DNA from: Amycolatopsis sp. NBRC 101858
Lineage (GTDB): Bacteria > Actinomycetota > Actinomycetes > Mycobacteriales > Pseudonocardiaceae
Assembly: GCF_030269325.1 (NCBI RefSeq)
Contig: NZ_BSTD01000003.1
Span: forward strand, 682,001-746,000
DNA length: 64,000 nucleotides
Direction: 5' to 3'
Shown here: piece after piece, positions 50,515 through 58,146 of the stretch
Position numbering within the stretch: the first letter of the stretch is position 1
How the letters are laid out: each line of letters begins with the position of its first letter
Translations under genes and position numbers: made by a program
Notes under the pieces: model-generated
Databases searched by the model: none
Told to the model about the DNA's origin: nothing
Seen by the model: only the letters and a program-made list of their open reading frames with translations

Positions 50515-51942
50515 ATGGCGAAGGATCTGCGGACATTCCTGGCCGAGCTGAACTCGGCGACGCCCGAGCAGGTGAAGGTCGTGCGCAAGCACGTCGATCC
50601 CGAGTTCGAGGTCACCGCCCTCGTCGACAAGCTGGAGGACGACCCGGCCTACCCCGGGTTCCCCGCCGTGCTGTTCGAGAACGTCGGCGGGTCCGAGATC
50701 CCGCTGCTGATCAACCTGCACGGCACCTACGAGCGGCTCGCCCGCAGCATCGGCTCGGACGTGCACTCGATGGTGCCCGAATACGCGCTGCGCGAGGGAT
50801 CGGGCGTCAAGCCGGTCACGGTGGAAACCGCGCCGGTCCAGGAAGTCGTGCTCACCGGCGACGACATCGACGTCGGCCTGCTGCCCCTGCTCAAGCACCA
50901 GGAGCTGGACGCGGGCAAGTACATCACCTCGGCGGTGACCATCTGCCGCGATCCCGACAGCGGCAAGATCAACGCCGGCATCTTCCGCCACCAGCAGCAG
51001 GGCCGCGACCAGGTGGGCATCCAGGTCAACCCCGCCCACCACACGGCTTACGTGCTGCGCAAGCTGCGTGAGCAGAAGAAGCCGATGGAGGTGGCGCTGG
51101 TCATCGGCCACCACCCGGCGCTGCTGATGGGCGCGGTGTCCAAACTGGAGGGCATCGGCGGCGAGCTCGACGTCGTGGGCGGCCTGCTCGGCGAACCGCT
51201 GGAGATGGTGCCCTGCAAGACGGTCGACCTCGAGGTGCCGGCGCGCGCGGAGATCGTGATCGAGGGCGTGATCGACACCGACCCGGACGCGACGGCCGTA
51301 GAAGGCCCGTTCGGCGAGTACCCTCGGTTCTACACCCGCACCGGCCCGCAGCCGTACGTGAAGATCACCGCGATCACCATGCGCCGCAAGCCCATCTTCG
51401 TCGACGTGTTCAACGCGCACACCGAGCACAGCATGCTGGGCGGGCTCCCCCGGATGGGCAGCATCTACCGCCGGGTCAAGGAAGCGGTGCCCACGGTGAC
51501 CGGCGTGCACCTGCCGCTGTCGGGCATGGCGCGTTCGCACCTGTACCTGTCGATGAGCAAGCGCGTGGAGGGTGAGCCGAAGCTCGCCGCCTGCGCTGCC
51601 TTGGCGGTGGATCCGTTGCTGAAACACGTGTTCGTAGTGGATGACGACGTCGACGTGTTCAACGAGGTCGAGACGCTGTGGTGCCTGGCGACGCGCTTCC
51701 AGGCCGACCGCGACCTGACGATCATGCCGGGCTTCCTCGGCGGCCAGCTCAACCCGGTGACCTACGGGCACAACCGGGAGGAAAAGGGCCCGATGGAGAC
51801 AAAACTGATCTTCGACTGCACGAAGCCCGTGCCGCCGGCGGTGTTCCCGCCGTCGTGCCGGGTACCGCCGGAAGTGGTGGAGCGGGTGGACCACCGCGGA
51901 CTGCTGGAGGACGGGGACGCGCTGGCGTCCTATCTGGACTGA
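50515..51942 (+). CDS. UbiD-family prenylated-FMN-dependent decarboxylase
   Basis: A 475-residue reversible (de)carboxylase that uses prenylated FMN on aromatic or conjugated acids. The family's catalytic residues are visible: Arg158 in INAGIFRHQ, and Glu263 and Glu268 in EGPFGEYP, matching the Arg-Glu-Glu network of Fdc1/UbiD enzymes. ATG at 50515 has GGAAGG six bases upstream. An earlier GTG at 50461 lacks an RBS. It converges with the UbiX-like gene, which supplies the cofactor. Substrate is unknown. The adjacent dioxygenase and ring-cleavage genes point to an aromatic or N-heteroaromatic carboxylate. PhdA of Mycobacterium fortuitum, a phenazine-1-carboxylate decarboxylase, is a UbiD-family precedent. 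Confidence 0.93.
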   Translation: MAKDLRTFLAELNSATPEQVKVVRKHVDPEFEVTALVDKLEDDPAYPGFPAVLFENVGGSEIPLLINLHGTYERLARSIGSDVHSMVPEYALREGSGVKPVTVETAPVQEVVLTGDDIDVGLLPLLKHQELDAGKYITSAVTICRDPDSGKINAGIFRHQQQGRDQVGIQVNPAHHTAYVLRKLREQKKPMEVALVIGHHPALLMGAVSKLEGIGGELDVVGGLLGEPLEMVPCKTVDLEVPARAEIVIEGVIDTDPDATAVEGPFGEYPRFYTRTGPQPYVKITAITMRRKPIFVDVFNAHTEHSMLGGLPRMGSIYRRVKEAVPTVTGVHLPLSGMARSHLYLSMSKRVEGEPKLAACAALAVDPLLKHVFVVDDDVDVFNEVETLWCLATRFQADRDLTIMPGFLGGQLNPVTYGHNREEKGPMETKLIFDCTKPVPPAVFPPSCRVPPEVVERVDHRGLLEDGDALASYLD

Positions 51943-51999
51943 AGGTCGCCTTCACCGGTCCACCGCCGGTGGGGGCGATCTTCCACCACCCACGAGAAA

Positions 52000-52026
52000 G
52001 GCCCCCTCCGGCGGAGGGGGCCTTCT
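52000..52026. terminator. Bidirectional intrinsic terminator between convergent genes
   Basis: A perfect 10-bp stem, GGCCCCCTCC (52000-52009) and GGAGGGGGCC (52013-52022), with a three-base loop, is followed by TTCTT on the plus strand and by CTTTC on the minus strand. It lies between the convergent UbiD- and UbiX-like genes. Confidence 0.88.
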
Positions 52027-52034
52027 TCGTGGTC

Positions 52035-52622
52035 TCAGTGGGTCGCGGGTCCGTGCCAGCGTTCGACCAGCTCGTCCGGCGGCTTGATCCCCAGCAGGTC
52101 GCACAGCCGGCCGACCTGGTGGTCCACCAGGTCACCCAGCGACTTCGGGCGTCCGTAGAACGCCGGCATCAGCGGCGCCAGGATCCCGCCCATCTCGGTC
52201 ACCTGCGTCATCGCACGCAGGTGCCCCAGGTGCAACGGCGTCTCGCGCAACGCGACGACGAGCTTCCGCCGCTCCTTCAACGTCACATCGGCCGCCCGAA
52301 CCAGCAGACTGTCGTTCTGCGACCAGGCAATGGCCCCGAGACTGCGGACGGAACACGGCAGCACGATCATCGCGTCGATCGGGAACGAGCCGCTCGAAAT
52401 CGGCGCCGCGATGTCCCCCGGCCGGTACGTGAAATCCGCGAGGGACGCGACGTCCTCCGGCTTCCAGTCCGTCTCGAAGGCGATCGTCTGCCGCGCCGCC
52501 GGCGTCACCACCAGGTGCGTCTCGACCTCGGGCATGCCCTTCAGGATCTCCAGCAGGCGGATCCCGTAGATCGCCCCGCTGGAGCCGGACATCCCGACCA
52601 CCAGCCGGAAAGGCTCAGTCAT
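52035..52622 (-). CDS. ubiX: UbiX-like flavin prenyltransferase
   Basis: A 195-residue flavoprotein that attaches a dimethylallyl unit to FMN to make the cofactor of UbiD enzymes. The N-terminal GMSGSSGAIYG (10-20) is the flavin-binding loop, and the length and the LPCS segment fit UbiX/Pad1. The ATG at 52622 overlaps the end of the Rieske oxygenase gene by eight bases, so it is the last gene of the minus-strand operon. Its natural partner is the convergent UbiD-like gene. Confidence 0.94.
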   Translation of the reverse strand: MTEPFRLVVGMSGSSGAIYGIRLLEILKGMPEVETHLVVTPAARQTIAFETDWKPEDVASLADFTYRPGDIAAPISSGSFPIDAMIVLPCSVRSLGAIAWSQNDSLLVRAADVTLKERRKLVVALRETPLHLGHLRAMTQVTEMGGILAPLMPAFYGRPKSLGDLVDHQVGRLCDLLGIKPPDELVERWHGPATH

Positions 52623-53772
52623 GCTTCGCCCGCCTCCGCTCCGCCTGCCGCTCCTTGACTTCCTCGACCGGGCCGCGCCGGGCCTCCTCCTCGACCATCC
52701 GCCGCCACTCGGTCAGCGAGACGTCGGGGCGGTACAGCCGCTCGGGCGGGGCGTCGGTGACCTCCACCATCAGCCGGTCCTCGTCGTTGAACATGCCGTG
52801 GAACACCCAGCGGGCCCACGTCCAGTAGTAGAGCCAGAACTTCCGGTTGCGCCACTTGCCCTGGTTCATCACGGCGAGCTGGACGTACGTGTGGTTCTCC
52901 GCGGTCGCGGCGACCCACCACTCGAAGTGCGACCACTCCGCGTACTTCACCCGCAGCGTGCCCGGCAGCCGCAGCGACACCTTGGTCTTGTTGCCCTCGC
53001 GCCGGCGGTACCACTTCTTCTTCGGGAAGTCGCCGAGGCCGGGGAACGAGGCGCTGTAGTGCATCTTGTCCTTGCGGCGGGTGATCCACGGCCCGTCGCG
53101 GATCACCTTCATCTCGCTCCACACCGGCATCTTCACGCGCTTGGTCCACAACGCGTTGCGGTGCAGCCATTTCGCATGGCCGTCGTCGAAGCCGTTCTCC
53201 GCGCCGAAGCGCCAGTTGCCGTCGCGCACGGTGATCCGGCCGACGACGACCGCGTCCGGGTCGAGCAGCTCCTCCGGGACGTCGTCGGCGAACGGGCGGG
53301 CCGGGCCGTCGCCCAGCCACACCCAGACCAGGCCCCGGGCCTCCTCGACCGGGTAGGTGCGCACGGTGACCTTGCCGCAGATCGGCGACTCCGGGCCGTC
53401 GGTGATCGCCGCGACCAGCACGCCGGTCTCCAGGTCGAACGTCCAGCCGTGGTAGCAGCAGCTCCACGTGCCGGGGAACTCCTGCGACGACATCTTGTGG
53501 CTCAGCGGCACCCCGCGGTGCGGGCACCGGTCGTGCAGCGCCCGGACCTCGCCGCCGTCGCGGATCAGCATGATCTTCTCGCCGAGCACCTGGATCGCGC
53601 GCGGCTTCTTGCCGATCTTGCGCGACCACGCCACCGGGTACCAGTACTCGCGGAAGCCGAGCGCCGCCTTCTCGTAGCGCGGCCACGTCGACCAGTCCCG
53701 GCGGCCGGGGCCGCCGACCGTCGCCTGCCGCCGCGCCGGGCGGACCTGTTCCTCGCCGACAGTGTCGGTCAT
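52615..53772 (-). CDS. Rieske non-haem iron oxygenase, CarAa-like large subunit
   Basis: A 385-residue ring-hydroxylating oxygenase. The Rieske [2Fe-2S] ligands are Cys83/His85 (CPHRG) and Cys105/His108 (CCYHGW). The mononuclear iron motif D-x2-H-x4-H is Asp196, His199, His204. The overall layout (HRGVPLSHK, GLVWVWLGDG, ENGFDDGH) resembles carbazole 1,9a-dioxygenase CarAa, an angular dioxygenase of N-heteroaromatics that works as an alpha-only oligomer. No ferredoxin or reductase gene is nearby, so electron partners must come from elsewhere. Its start overlaps the stop of the M20-like gene in TGATG. It is expected to make a cis-diol or catechol for the extradiol enzyme. Confidence 0.92.
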   Translation of the reverse strand: MTDTVGEEQVRPARRQATVGGPGRRDWSTWPRYEKAALGFREYWYPVAWSRKIGKKPRAIQVLGEKIMLIRDGGEVRALHDRCPHRGVPLSHKMSSQEFPGTWSCCYHGWTFDLETGVLVAAITDGPESPICGKVTVRTYPVEEARGLVWVWLGDGPARPFADDVPEELLDPDAVVVGRITVRDGNWRFGAENGFDDGHAKWLHRNALWTKRVKMPVWSEMKVIRDGPWITRRKDKMHYSASFPGLGDFPKKKWYRRREGNKTKVSLRLPGTLRVKYAEWSHFEWWVAATAENHTYVQLAVMNQGKWRNRKFWLYYWTWARWVFHGMFNDEDRLMVEVTDAPPERLYRPDVSLTEWRRMVEEEARRGPVEEVKERQAERRRAKHD

Positions 53773-55133
53773 CAGTTGTCTCCTCGGCTGCTCGCGGGCG
53801 GCTCGCACAGCTCGGCGCGCTGCCGGGTGGTCACGTCCACCACGACACCGACCAGCAGGTCGACCAGCCGGCGCATGGCGGGCAGGTCCGCGACCCCCAT
53901 GGAAAACCCTTCGAAGGGCCCGGGTTCGGTGGCCATCGGCAGGCCGATCCGCGCCGTCGGGATGCCGTGCCGGCGCAGCACGCCGCCGTCGGACAGCCCG
54001 CTGCCCGGCTTGCCCGGCACGTGCGGCCGGCCTTCGACCTCTTCCCAGGCCCGGACCAGCCGGGTGACGACCGGGCTGTCGGCCGGCGTGGCCGACCCCG
54101 CCTGGCCGGCCACCAGCTCGACCTCGATCCGGACGGCCGGCTCCGAGGCCCGCAGTTCGGCGACGATCGCCTCGAACTGGCCGGCCACGTCGTTGACCGT
54201 GGTCCGCGGGTTGACCCGCAGGTCGACCCAGAACTCGCAGGTCGCCGGGTTGAACGCCGGCTTGGTCCCGTCGCCGGCCCGGATCGCGGTGACCGCGCCC
54301 TGCGGCGCCACCTGGCCCGAGGAGTTGCGCGCGGTGTACTCGGCGAACCAGCTCTCCAGCCGCCCGATCAGCCGGGCGCCGGCGAGGATCGCGTTGTTGT
54401 AGTGCCCCTTGTGCCGGCTGCCGGTGTAGCCGACCGAACCACGCACGACGACGCGGAAGATCGCGAACCCGACCTCCTCGTGCACCACCGAGTAGCCCGG
54501 CTTGAGCACGATCGCGAGGTCGGAGGAGCACTGGCCGTGGTCCATCAGGAACTGGGTGCCGACGCCCATGCCGGAGTTGCGCCGCGAGGACTGCTCCCCG
54601 CCCAGCACCGGCATGCTGCCGCCGACCAGCGCGACCACCAGCTGGCCGTCCAGCGGCACGCCGGAGCGGTGCACGGCGAGCGCGGCGGCCAGCGCGCAGC
54701 TGGCGAACGCCTTGGGGTTCTCCGCGCCGAGCCCGACGATCTTGTCGCCGTAGCGCTGCGCGGGCAGCGTGAAGTCGTCGCGGGGCCGTTCGCCGAGCCA
54801 CGGCGCGTCCTCCGGCCCCGGCGCGAACGCGGTGTCCAGCGGGGCCAGCACGAGCAGCTGCGCGCCCGTGCGGCCGGTGCCGACGCGGGTGACGAGGTTG
54901 GCCTGGCGTTCGTCGATCGCCTGGACGCGGCTGTCGATCCCGGCCGAGGTCATGACGTCGCGGAAGTACTCGGCCAGCTCGCGCTCGCACCCGGTCGGGC
55001 TGGGGATGTCGGTGGCCGCCTGGCACAGCAGGGCCAGCTCTTCCTCGTCGATCGCGGCCCGCGCGGCCTTGACCCATTCCCGCTGCCAGCCGGACAGTTC
55101 CGTGATGTCCGGGTCGATCGGATCGGGGGTCAT
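53772..55133 (-). CDS. M20-fold (peptidase/amidohydrolase-like) protein lacking usual metal ligands
   Basis: A 453-residue protein with the overall plan of M20 metallo-hydrolases (N-terminal catalytic half, central dimerisation domain around residues 215-330, C-terminal catalytic tail). However, the H-x-D metal motif reads P-L-D (LAPLDTAF), the usual Asp-Met-Lys segment reads ENPKAF, the Glu-Glu pair is absent, and the C-terminal His position looks like Ser (GFSMGV). It may therefore be inactive as a classical zinc peptidase or use another mechanism, such as deamination or hydrolysis of a ring-cleavage product. ATG at 55133 overlaps the extradiol dioxygenase stop by four bases. Confidence 0.82.
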   Translation of the reverse strand: MTPDPIDPDITELSGWQREWVKAARAAIDEEELALLCQAATDIPSPTGCERELAEYFRDVMTSAGIDSRVQAIDERQANLVTRVGTGRTGAQLLVLAPLDTAFAPGPEDAPWLGERPRDDFTLPAQRYGDKIVGLGAENPKAFASCALAAALAVHRSGVPLDGQLVVALVGGSMPVLGGEQSSRRNSGMGVGTQFLMDHGQCSSDLAIVLKPGYSVVHEEVGFAIFRVVVRGSVGYTGSRHKGHYNNAILAGARLIGRLESWFAEYTARNSSGQVAPQGAVTAIRAGDGTKPAFNPATCEFWVDLRVNPRTTVNDVAGQFEAIVAELRASEPAVRIEVELVAGQAGSATPADSPVVTRLVRAWEEVEGRPHVPGKPGSGLSDGGVLRRHGIPTARIGLPMATEPGPFEGFSMGVADLPAMRRLVDLLVGVVVDVTTRQRAELCEPPASSRGDN

Positions 55134-55996
55134 GAGGTCTTGATCTCGGTGCCGGCCACGTGGTGGTGCCCCCACAGGCTGGTCGGCCCGGCCAGCTGCC
55201 GCGTCGACCAGTCGGCGGTGTCCACGTCCAGGCCGTCCCAGCCGTACTCGATCTCCCAGCCCGACGGCGTTTCGAGGTAGAACGACACGGCCCGGTCGTT
55301 GGTGTGCCGGCCCAGCGTGCGGGTCACGATGCGGCGTTCGAAGGCGACGTCGATGGTCGAGCCGACGTCGTCGAGCGTCGTCGTCTCCAGCATGATGTGC
55401 CGCAGGCCGGGCTCGTCGGTCTCCACCAGCGCGATGGAGTGGTGCCGCGGGTTGCAGTGCAGGAAGGCGATGAAGCCCTTGAACGTGTCGCTGACGCCGA
55501 AGCCGAGCGTGTCCACCAGGAACGCGAGCGTTTCGGCGTAGTTCGTGACGCCGACGACGGCGTGGCCCATCCCGTGCTCGCCGGTCCGGTAGCCGGCCAG
55601 CGGCCGGGTGAGGCGCAGCGGCCGGAAGTCGGCCTCCTGCCCGTAGAACAGCTCGTGGCGCAGCCCGGACGGGTCCTCGAGCCAGGCCATGCCCGCGACG
55701 CGGCGGTCGGCGCACTCGGCGGGGGTCGCCCGGGTCACCGCGACCCCGGCCGCACCCAGCTCGTGTTCGAGCGCGGCGAGGTCGGCGGCGCTCGCCACCT
55801 CCCAGCCCAGCCAGGACAGCGCTTCACGCTCACCGCGGCGCACGTCGAAGCGGTAGGCCCGCTCGTCCATGCGCAGCAGCACGCGCTCGTCGTCGACCCA
55901 CTGGCCGGGCAGGCCCAGGACGTCCGCGGCGAACGTCTCCCAGGCCGGGACCTCCGTGGTGGACAGCCCGACGTAGGCGAGACTGCGGATGCGCAT
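55130..55996 (-). CDS. Type I extradiol ring-cleavage dioxygenase (BphC-like, VOC fold)
   Basis: A 288-residue two-domain enzyme of the vicinal oxygen chelate fold that cleaves catechols next to the hydroxyls using Fe(II) or Mn(II). All three metal ligands are present: His145 in GMGHAVV, His186 in RHHSIAL and Glu250 in IEYGW, with His200 (RHIML) at the likely acid/base position. The spacing matches 2,3-dihydroxybiphenyl 1,2-dioxygenase (BphC) and HsaC. ATG at 55996 has AGGAGG upstream. It lies 20 bp after the hydrolase gene and overlaps the M20-like gene. Expected substrate is a bicyclic or larger catechol. Confidence 0.94.
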   Translation of the reverse strand: MRIRSLAYVGLSTTEVPAWETFAADVLGLPGQWVDDERVLLRMDERAYRFDVRRGEREALSWLGWEVASAADLAALEHELGAAGVAVTRATPAECADRRVAGMAWLEDPSGLRHELFYGQEADFRPLRLTRPLAGYRTGEHGMGHAVVGVTNYAETLAFLVDTLGFGVSDTFKGFIAFLHCNPRHHSIALVETDEPGLRHIMLETTTLDDVGSTIDVAFERRIVTRTLGRHTNDRAVSFYLETPSGWEIEYGWDGLDVDTADWSTRQLAGPTSLWGHHHVAGTEIKTS

Positions 55997-56016
55997 GGGA
56001 TTCGTCCTCCTGCTGG

Positions 56017-56886
56017 TCACTCCGCACGGCCCAGGAAGTCGAGGACCACGCGGTCGTGTTCCTCGGGCTGCTCCCACTGCGGCCAGTGCGCGGCGTCGGC
56101 GACGCAGTGGAACGCCGCGCCCGGGATGAGTTTCGCGATCTTGCGGCCCACGTCGGGCCCGCTGCCGGGGTTGTGGTCCGACCACAGCACCAGCGTCGGC
56201 ACGCCCACCGTCGCCAGCCGGTCCTCGGAGATCCGCCGGTTCGGCCCGGAGCCGAACCCGAAGGAGTTCTCGAACACCGTGCGCAGCGCGGCGTTGGTGG
56301 CCGGCTCGGCGTAGATCCGGCGGCGGACCTCGACCAGCTCGTCGGTGACGCGGTCCGGCGTGGCCATCAGCCATTCCAGCCGGGTGCGGATGGTCTCCGG
56401 CGTCGGGTTCTCGATGGCGGCCAGCGAGCGGGCGCGCAGGGCCTCACGCCCTTCGGCGGGCCGCTCGTTCACCGAGCCCGGCGCCCACTTGATGCCGGCG
56501 GTCGTGTTGAGCACGAGCTTCCCGACGCGGTCGGGGTGCTCCAGCGCCAGCGTCAGCGCGACCCAGCCGCCGAGCGACTCGCCCTCGAGGTGCGCGCGCT
56601 CGATGCCCTGGGAGTCCAGCAGGTCGAGCACCTGCTCGACGTAGGTGCCGACGGCGTCGTGGGTGAACTCGGGCTTGCCGGAGAAGCCGTGCCACAGCAG
56701 GTCCACCGCCATCGCGCGGTAGTGCCGGCCGAGCCGGTTCACGTTGCGCGCGTAGGCCTCGGCGTGGCCGCCGACGCCGTGCAGCAGCACCAGGGCCTCG
56801 CCGTCCCCGGCCTCGATGACGCGGGTCCGGTGCTTTTCGCCGAGGACGTGGGTCTGGCTGCCGAGCAGCTCGGTCCAGATGGTCAC
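56017..56886 (-). CDS. Alpha/beta hydrolase, meta-cleavage product hydrolase (BphD/CarC-like)
   Basis: A 289-residue hydrolase with catalytic triad Ser104 (GESLGG), Asp237 (WSDHN) and His267 (AAHWPQWE). The HWPQWE context is typical of BphD/CarC/HsaD-type enzymes, which split the carbon-carbon bond of the extradiol ring-cleavage product. I chose GTG at 56886, preceded by GGGAG eight bases upstream. The longer frame to 56973 runs into the tRNA 3' end and is rejected. It immediately precedes the extradiol dioxygenase, its normal pathway partner. Confidence 0.93.
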   Translation of the reverse strand: MTIWTELLGSQTHVLGEKHRTRVIEAGDGEALVLLHGVGGHAEAYARNVNRLGRHYRAMAVDLLWHGFSGKPEFTHDAVGTYVEQVLDLLDSQGIERAHLEGESLGGWVALTLALEHPDRVGKLVLNTTAGIKWAPGSVNERPAEGREALRARSLAAIENPTPETIRTRLEWLMATPDRVTDELVEVRRRIYAEPATNAALRTVFENSFGFGSGPNRRISEDRLATVGVPTLVLWSDHNPGSGPDVGRKIAKLIPGAAFHCVADAAHWPQWEQPEEHDRVVLDFLGRAE

Positions 56887-56943
56887 CTCGGGCACTCCCA
56901 ACGGTTCGGCGGGACCGGCCGGAACCGGTGGCACTTGTGTTCG

Positions 56944-57022
56944 TGGCAGGGGCGGCAGGACTCGAACCTGCAACCGTCGGTGTTGGAAACCGCTGCTCTG
57001 GCCAATTGAGAGCTACACCCCT
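56944..57022 (-). tRNA. tRNA-Trp (CCA), possibly divergent or degenerate copy
   Basis: The minus strand folds as a full cloverleaf of 79 bases including an encoded CCA. The acceptor AGGGGTG pairs with CGCCCCT, the D stem is GCTC/GAGC with an 11-base loop, the anticodon loop TTCCAAC gives CCA, and the T arm GCAGG-TTCGAGT-CCTGC is perfect. The anticodon stem GCGGT/ACCGA has a G-A mismatch at its outer pair, and the D loop is longer than usual for tRNA-Trp. It sits 56 bp after the FAD oxidase stop and 57 bp before the hydrolase start, on the same strand, and could be processed from a polycistronic RNA. Confidence 0.8.
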
Positions 57023-57078
57023 TCGCGACCGGTTTCCCGGTGCGAGATCATTGTGCGACGGAACTTTTGGGGAAGTTC

Positions 57079-58146
57079 CTAGCTTGCTGTCGCGGCGAAC
57101 CGGTCCGGCGTGAAGACGTCGACCAGCGCGTCGGGCTCCCCGTCGACGATCCGGGCGGCGAGCGCCTTGCCGAACAGTGGCGCCAGCGTGACCCCGGCGC
57201 TCGCGACAGCCTCGTAGTACCCCGGCACCGACGACAACGGCCCGACACTCGGCAGTTCGTCCCGCGCACACCGCGCGTCGACCACCTCGGCCGTGCGGAC
57301 GGTCGCCGTGCCCAGCAGCGGAACCACCTTCGCCGCCCGGTCCAGCAGGTCTTTCACGAACTCCGGGTCGGGCGTCCCGGAACGCGGGGGCAGCCCGCGG
57401 TCGACGCGGTCCGAGCGCAGGACCACGCGCCCAGGCCCGTCCGGGCGGATGCTGACCTCGGGGGCGCGCAGGATGTACGGCAACGGGTCGCCGTCGACCA
57501 GCAGGTGCGCGATCAGGCTGCGCCGCGGCGGGCCGAGGAACGGCCGCGCGCCGGCCAGTGCGCCGATCTCGTCCGCGGCCGAGCCGGTGGCGTTGACCAC
57601 GGCGTCGCCCTCGAGCCGGCGACCGTCCGCCAGCCCGACCCCGCCGGACACCGACGTCACTTCGGCGTTCAGCTCCAGCGTCGCGCCGAGGGAAACCGCC
57701 TGGTCCAGCAGGTGGCGGGTGAAGGCCACCGCGTCGATCCAGCCTTCGCTGGGCAGGAACGCGACCGGTCCGGACTCGGGAAAGACCACCGAGGTGCCGT
57801 CCCCCGCGTACCGCTCGACCGGGCAGCCCCATTCGGCGAGCTGGGCGAGGTAGCCGGTGAACGACTCGTCGTCGGTCCACGCCACCGTGCCGGTGCGGTG
57901 CCACCAGGGCGCGGAATCCCCGGCGAGGGTCGCGTGCTCGGCGATGCCCGCCTGGTTCAGCTCGAAGTACGACTTGGGGAACCGCCGGTACGCCGTCGCG
58001 GTGGCGAAGCCGACCTCCGTGGTGCCCGAGGCGGGCCGGTCCGCGCGGTCGACGCAGTGCACGCGGGCACCGCGCCGGGCGAGGTGGTAGGCCACCGAGG
58101 CGCCGATGACCCCGGCGCCGATGACGACCACCTTCGGCGCCGCCAT
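57079..58146 (-). CDS. FAD-dependent oxidoreductase, D-amino-acid/glycine oxidase (DAO) family
   Basis: A 355-residue flavoenzyme with an N-terminal FAD-binding motif GAGVIGAS (10-17) and a C-terminal region (SVGPLSSVPGYYEAVASAGV) typical of the DAO superfamily, which oxidises amines, amino acids or sarcosine-like compounds to imines. Substrate is unknown. The ATG at 58146 overlaps the stop of the AMP-ligase in TGATG, so the two are translationally coupled. Coupling suggests it acts on the same acyl or amino acid unit as the ligase. Confidence 0.9.
   Translation of the reverse strand: MAAPKVVVIGAGVIGASVAYHLARRGARVHCVDRADRPASGTTEVGFATATAYRRFPKSYFELNQAGIAEHATLAGDSAPWWHRTGTVAWTDDESFTGYLAQLAEWGCPVERYAGDGTSVVFPESGPVAFLPSEGWIDAVAFTRHLLDQAVSLGATLELNAEVTSVSGGVGLADGRRLEGDAVVNATGSAADEIGALAGARPFLGPPRRSLIAHLLVDGDPLPYILRAPEVSIRPDGPGRVVLRSDRVDRGLPPRSGTPDPEFVKDLLDRAAKVVPLLGTATVRTAEVVDARCARDELPSVGPLSSVPGYYEAVASAGVTLAPLFGKALAARIVDGEPDALVDVFTPDRFAATAS

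Noticed and set aside
56887..56973. N-terminal extension of the hydrolase starting MQVRVLPPL
   Set aside because: It runs into the tRNA 3' end and has no RBS. The GTG at 56886 has one, and the homologous part starts there.
56944..57022. tRNA as the attachment site of an integrated island
   Set aside because: No integrase, excisionase or repeated tRNA 3' segment was seen within the window, so there is no positive evidence.
56928..57113. Small plus-strand frame containing GAAGLEPATV
   Set aside because: This peptide is the well-known false translation of the complement of a tRNA gene. The tRNA-Trp on the minus strand explains it.
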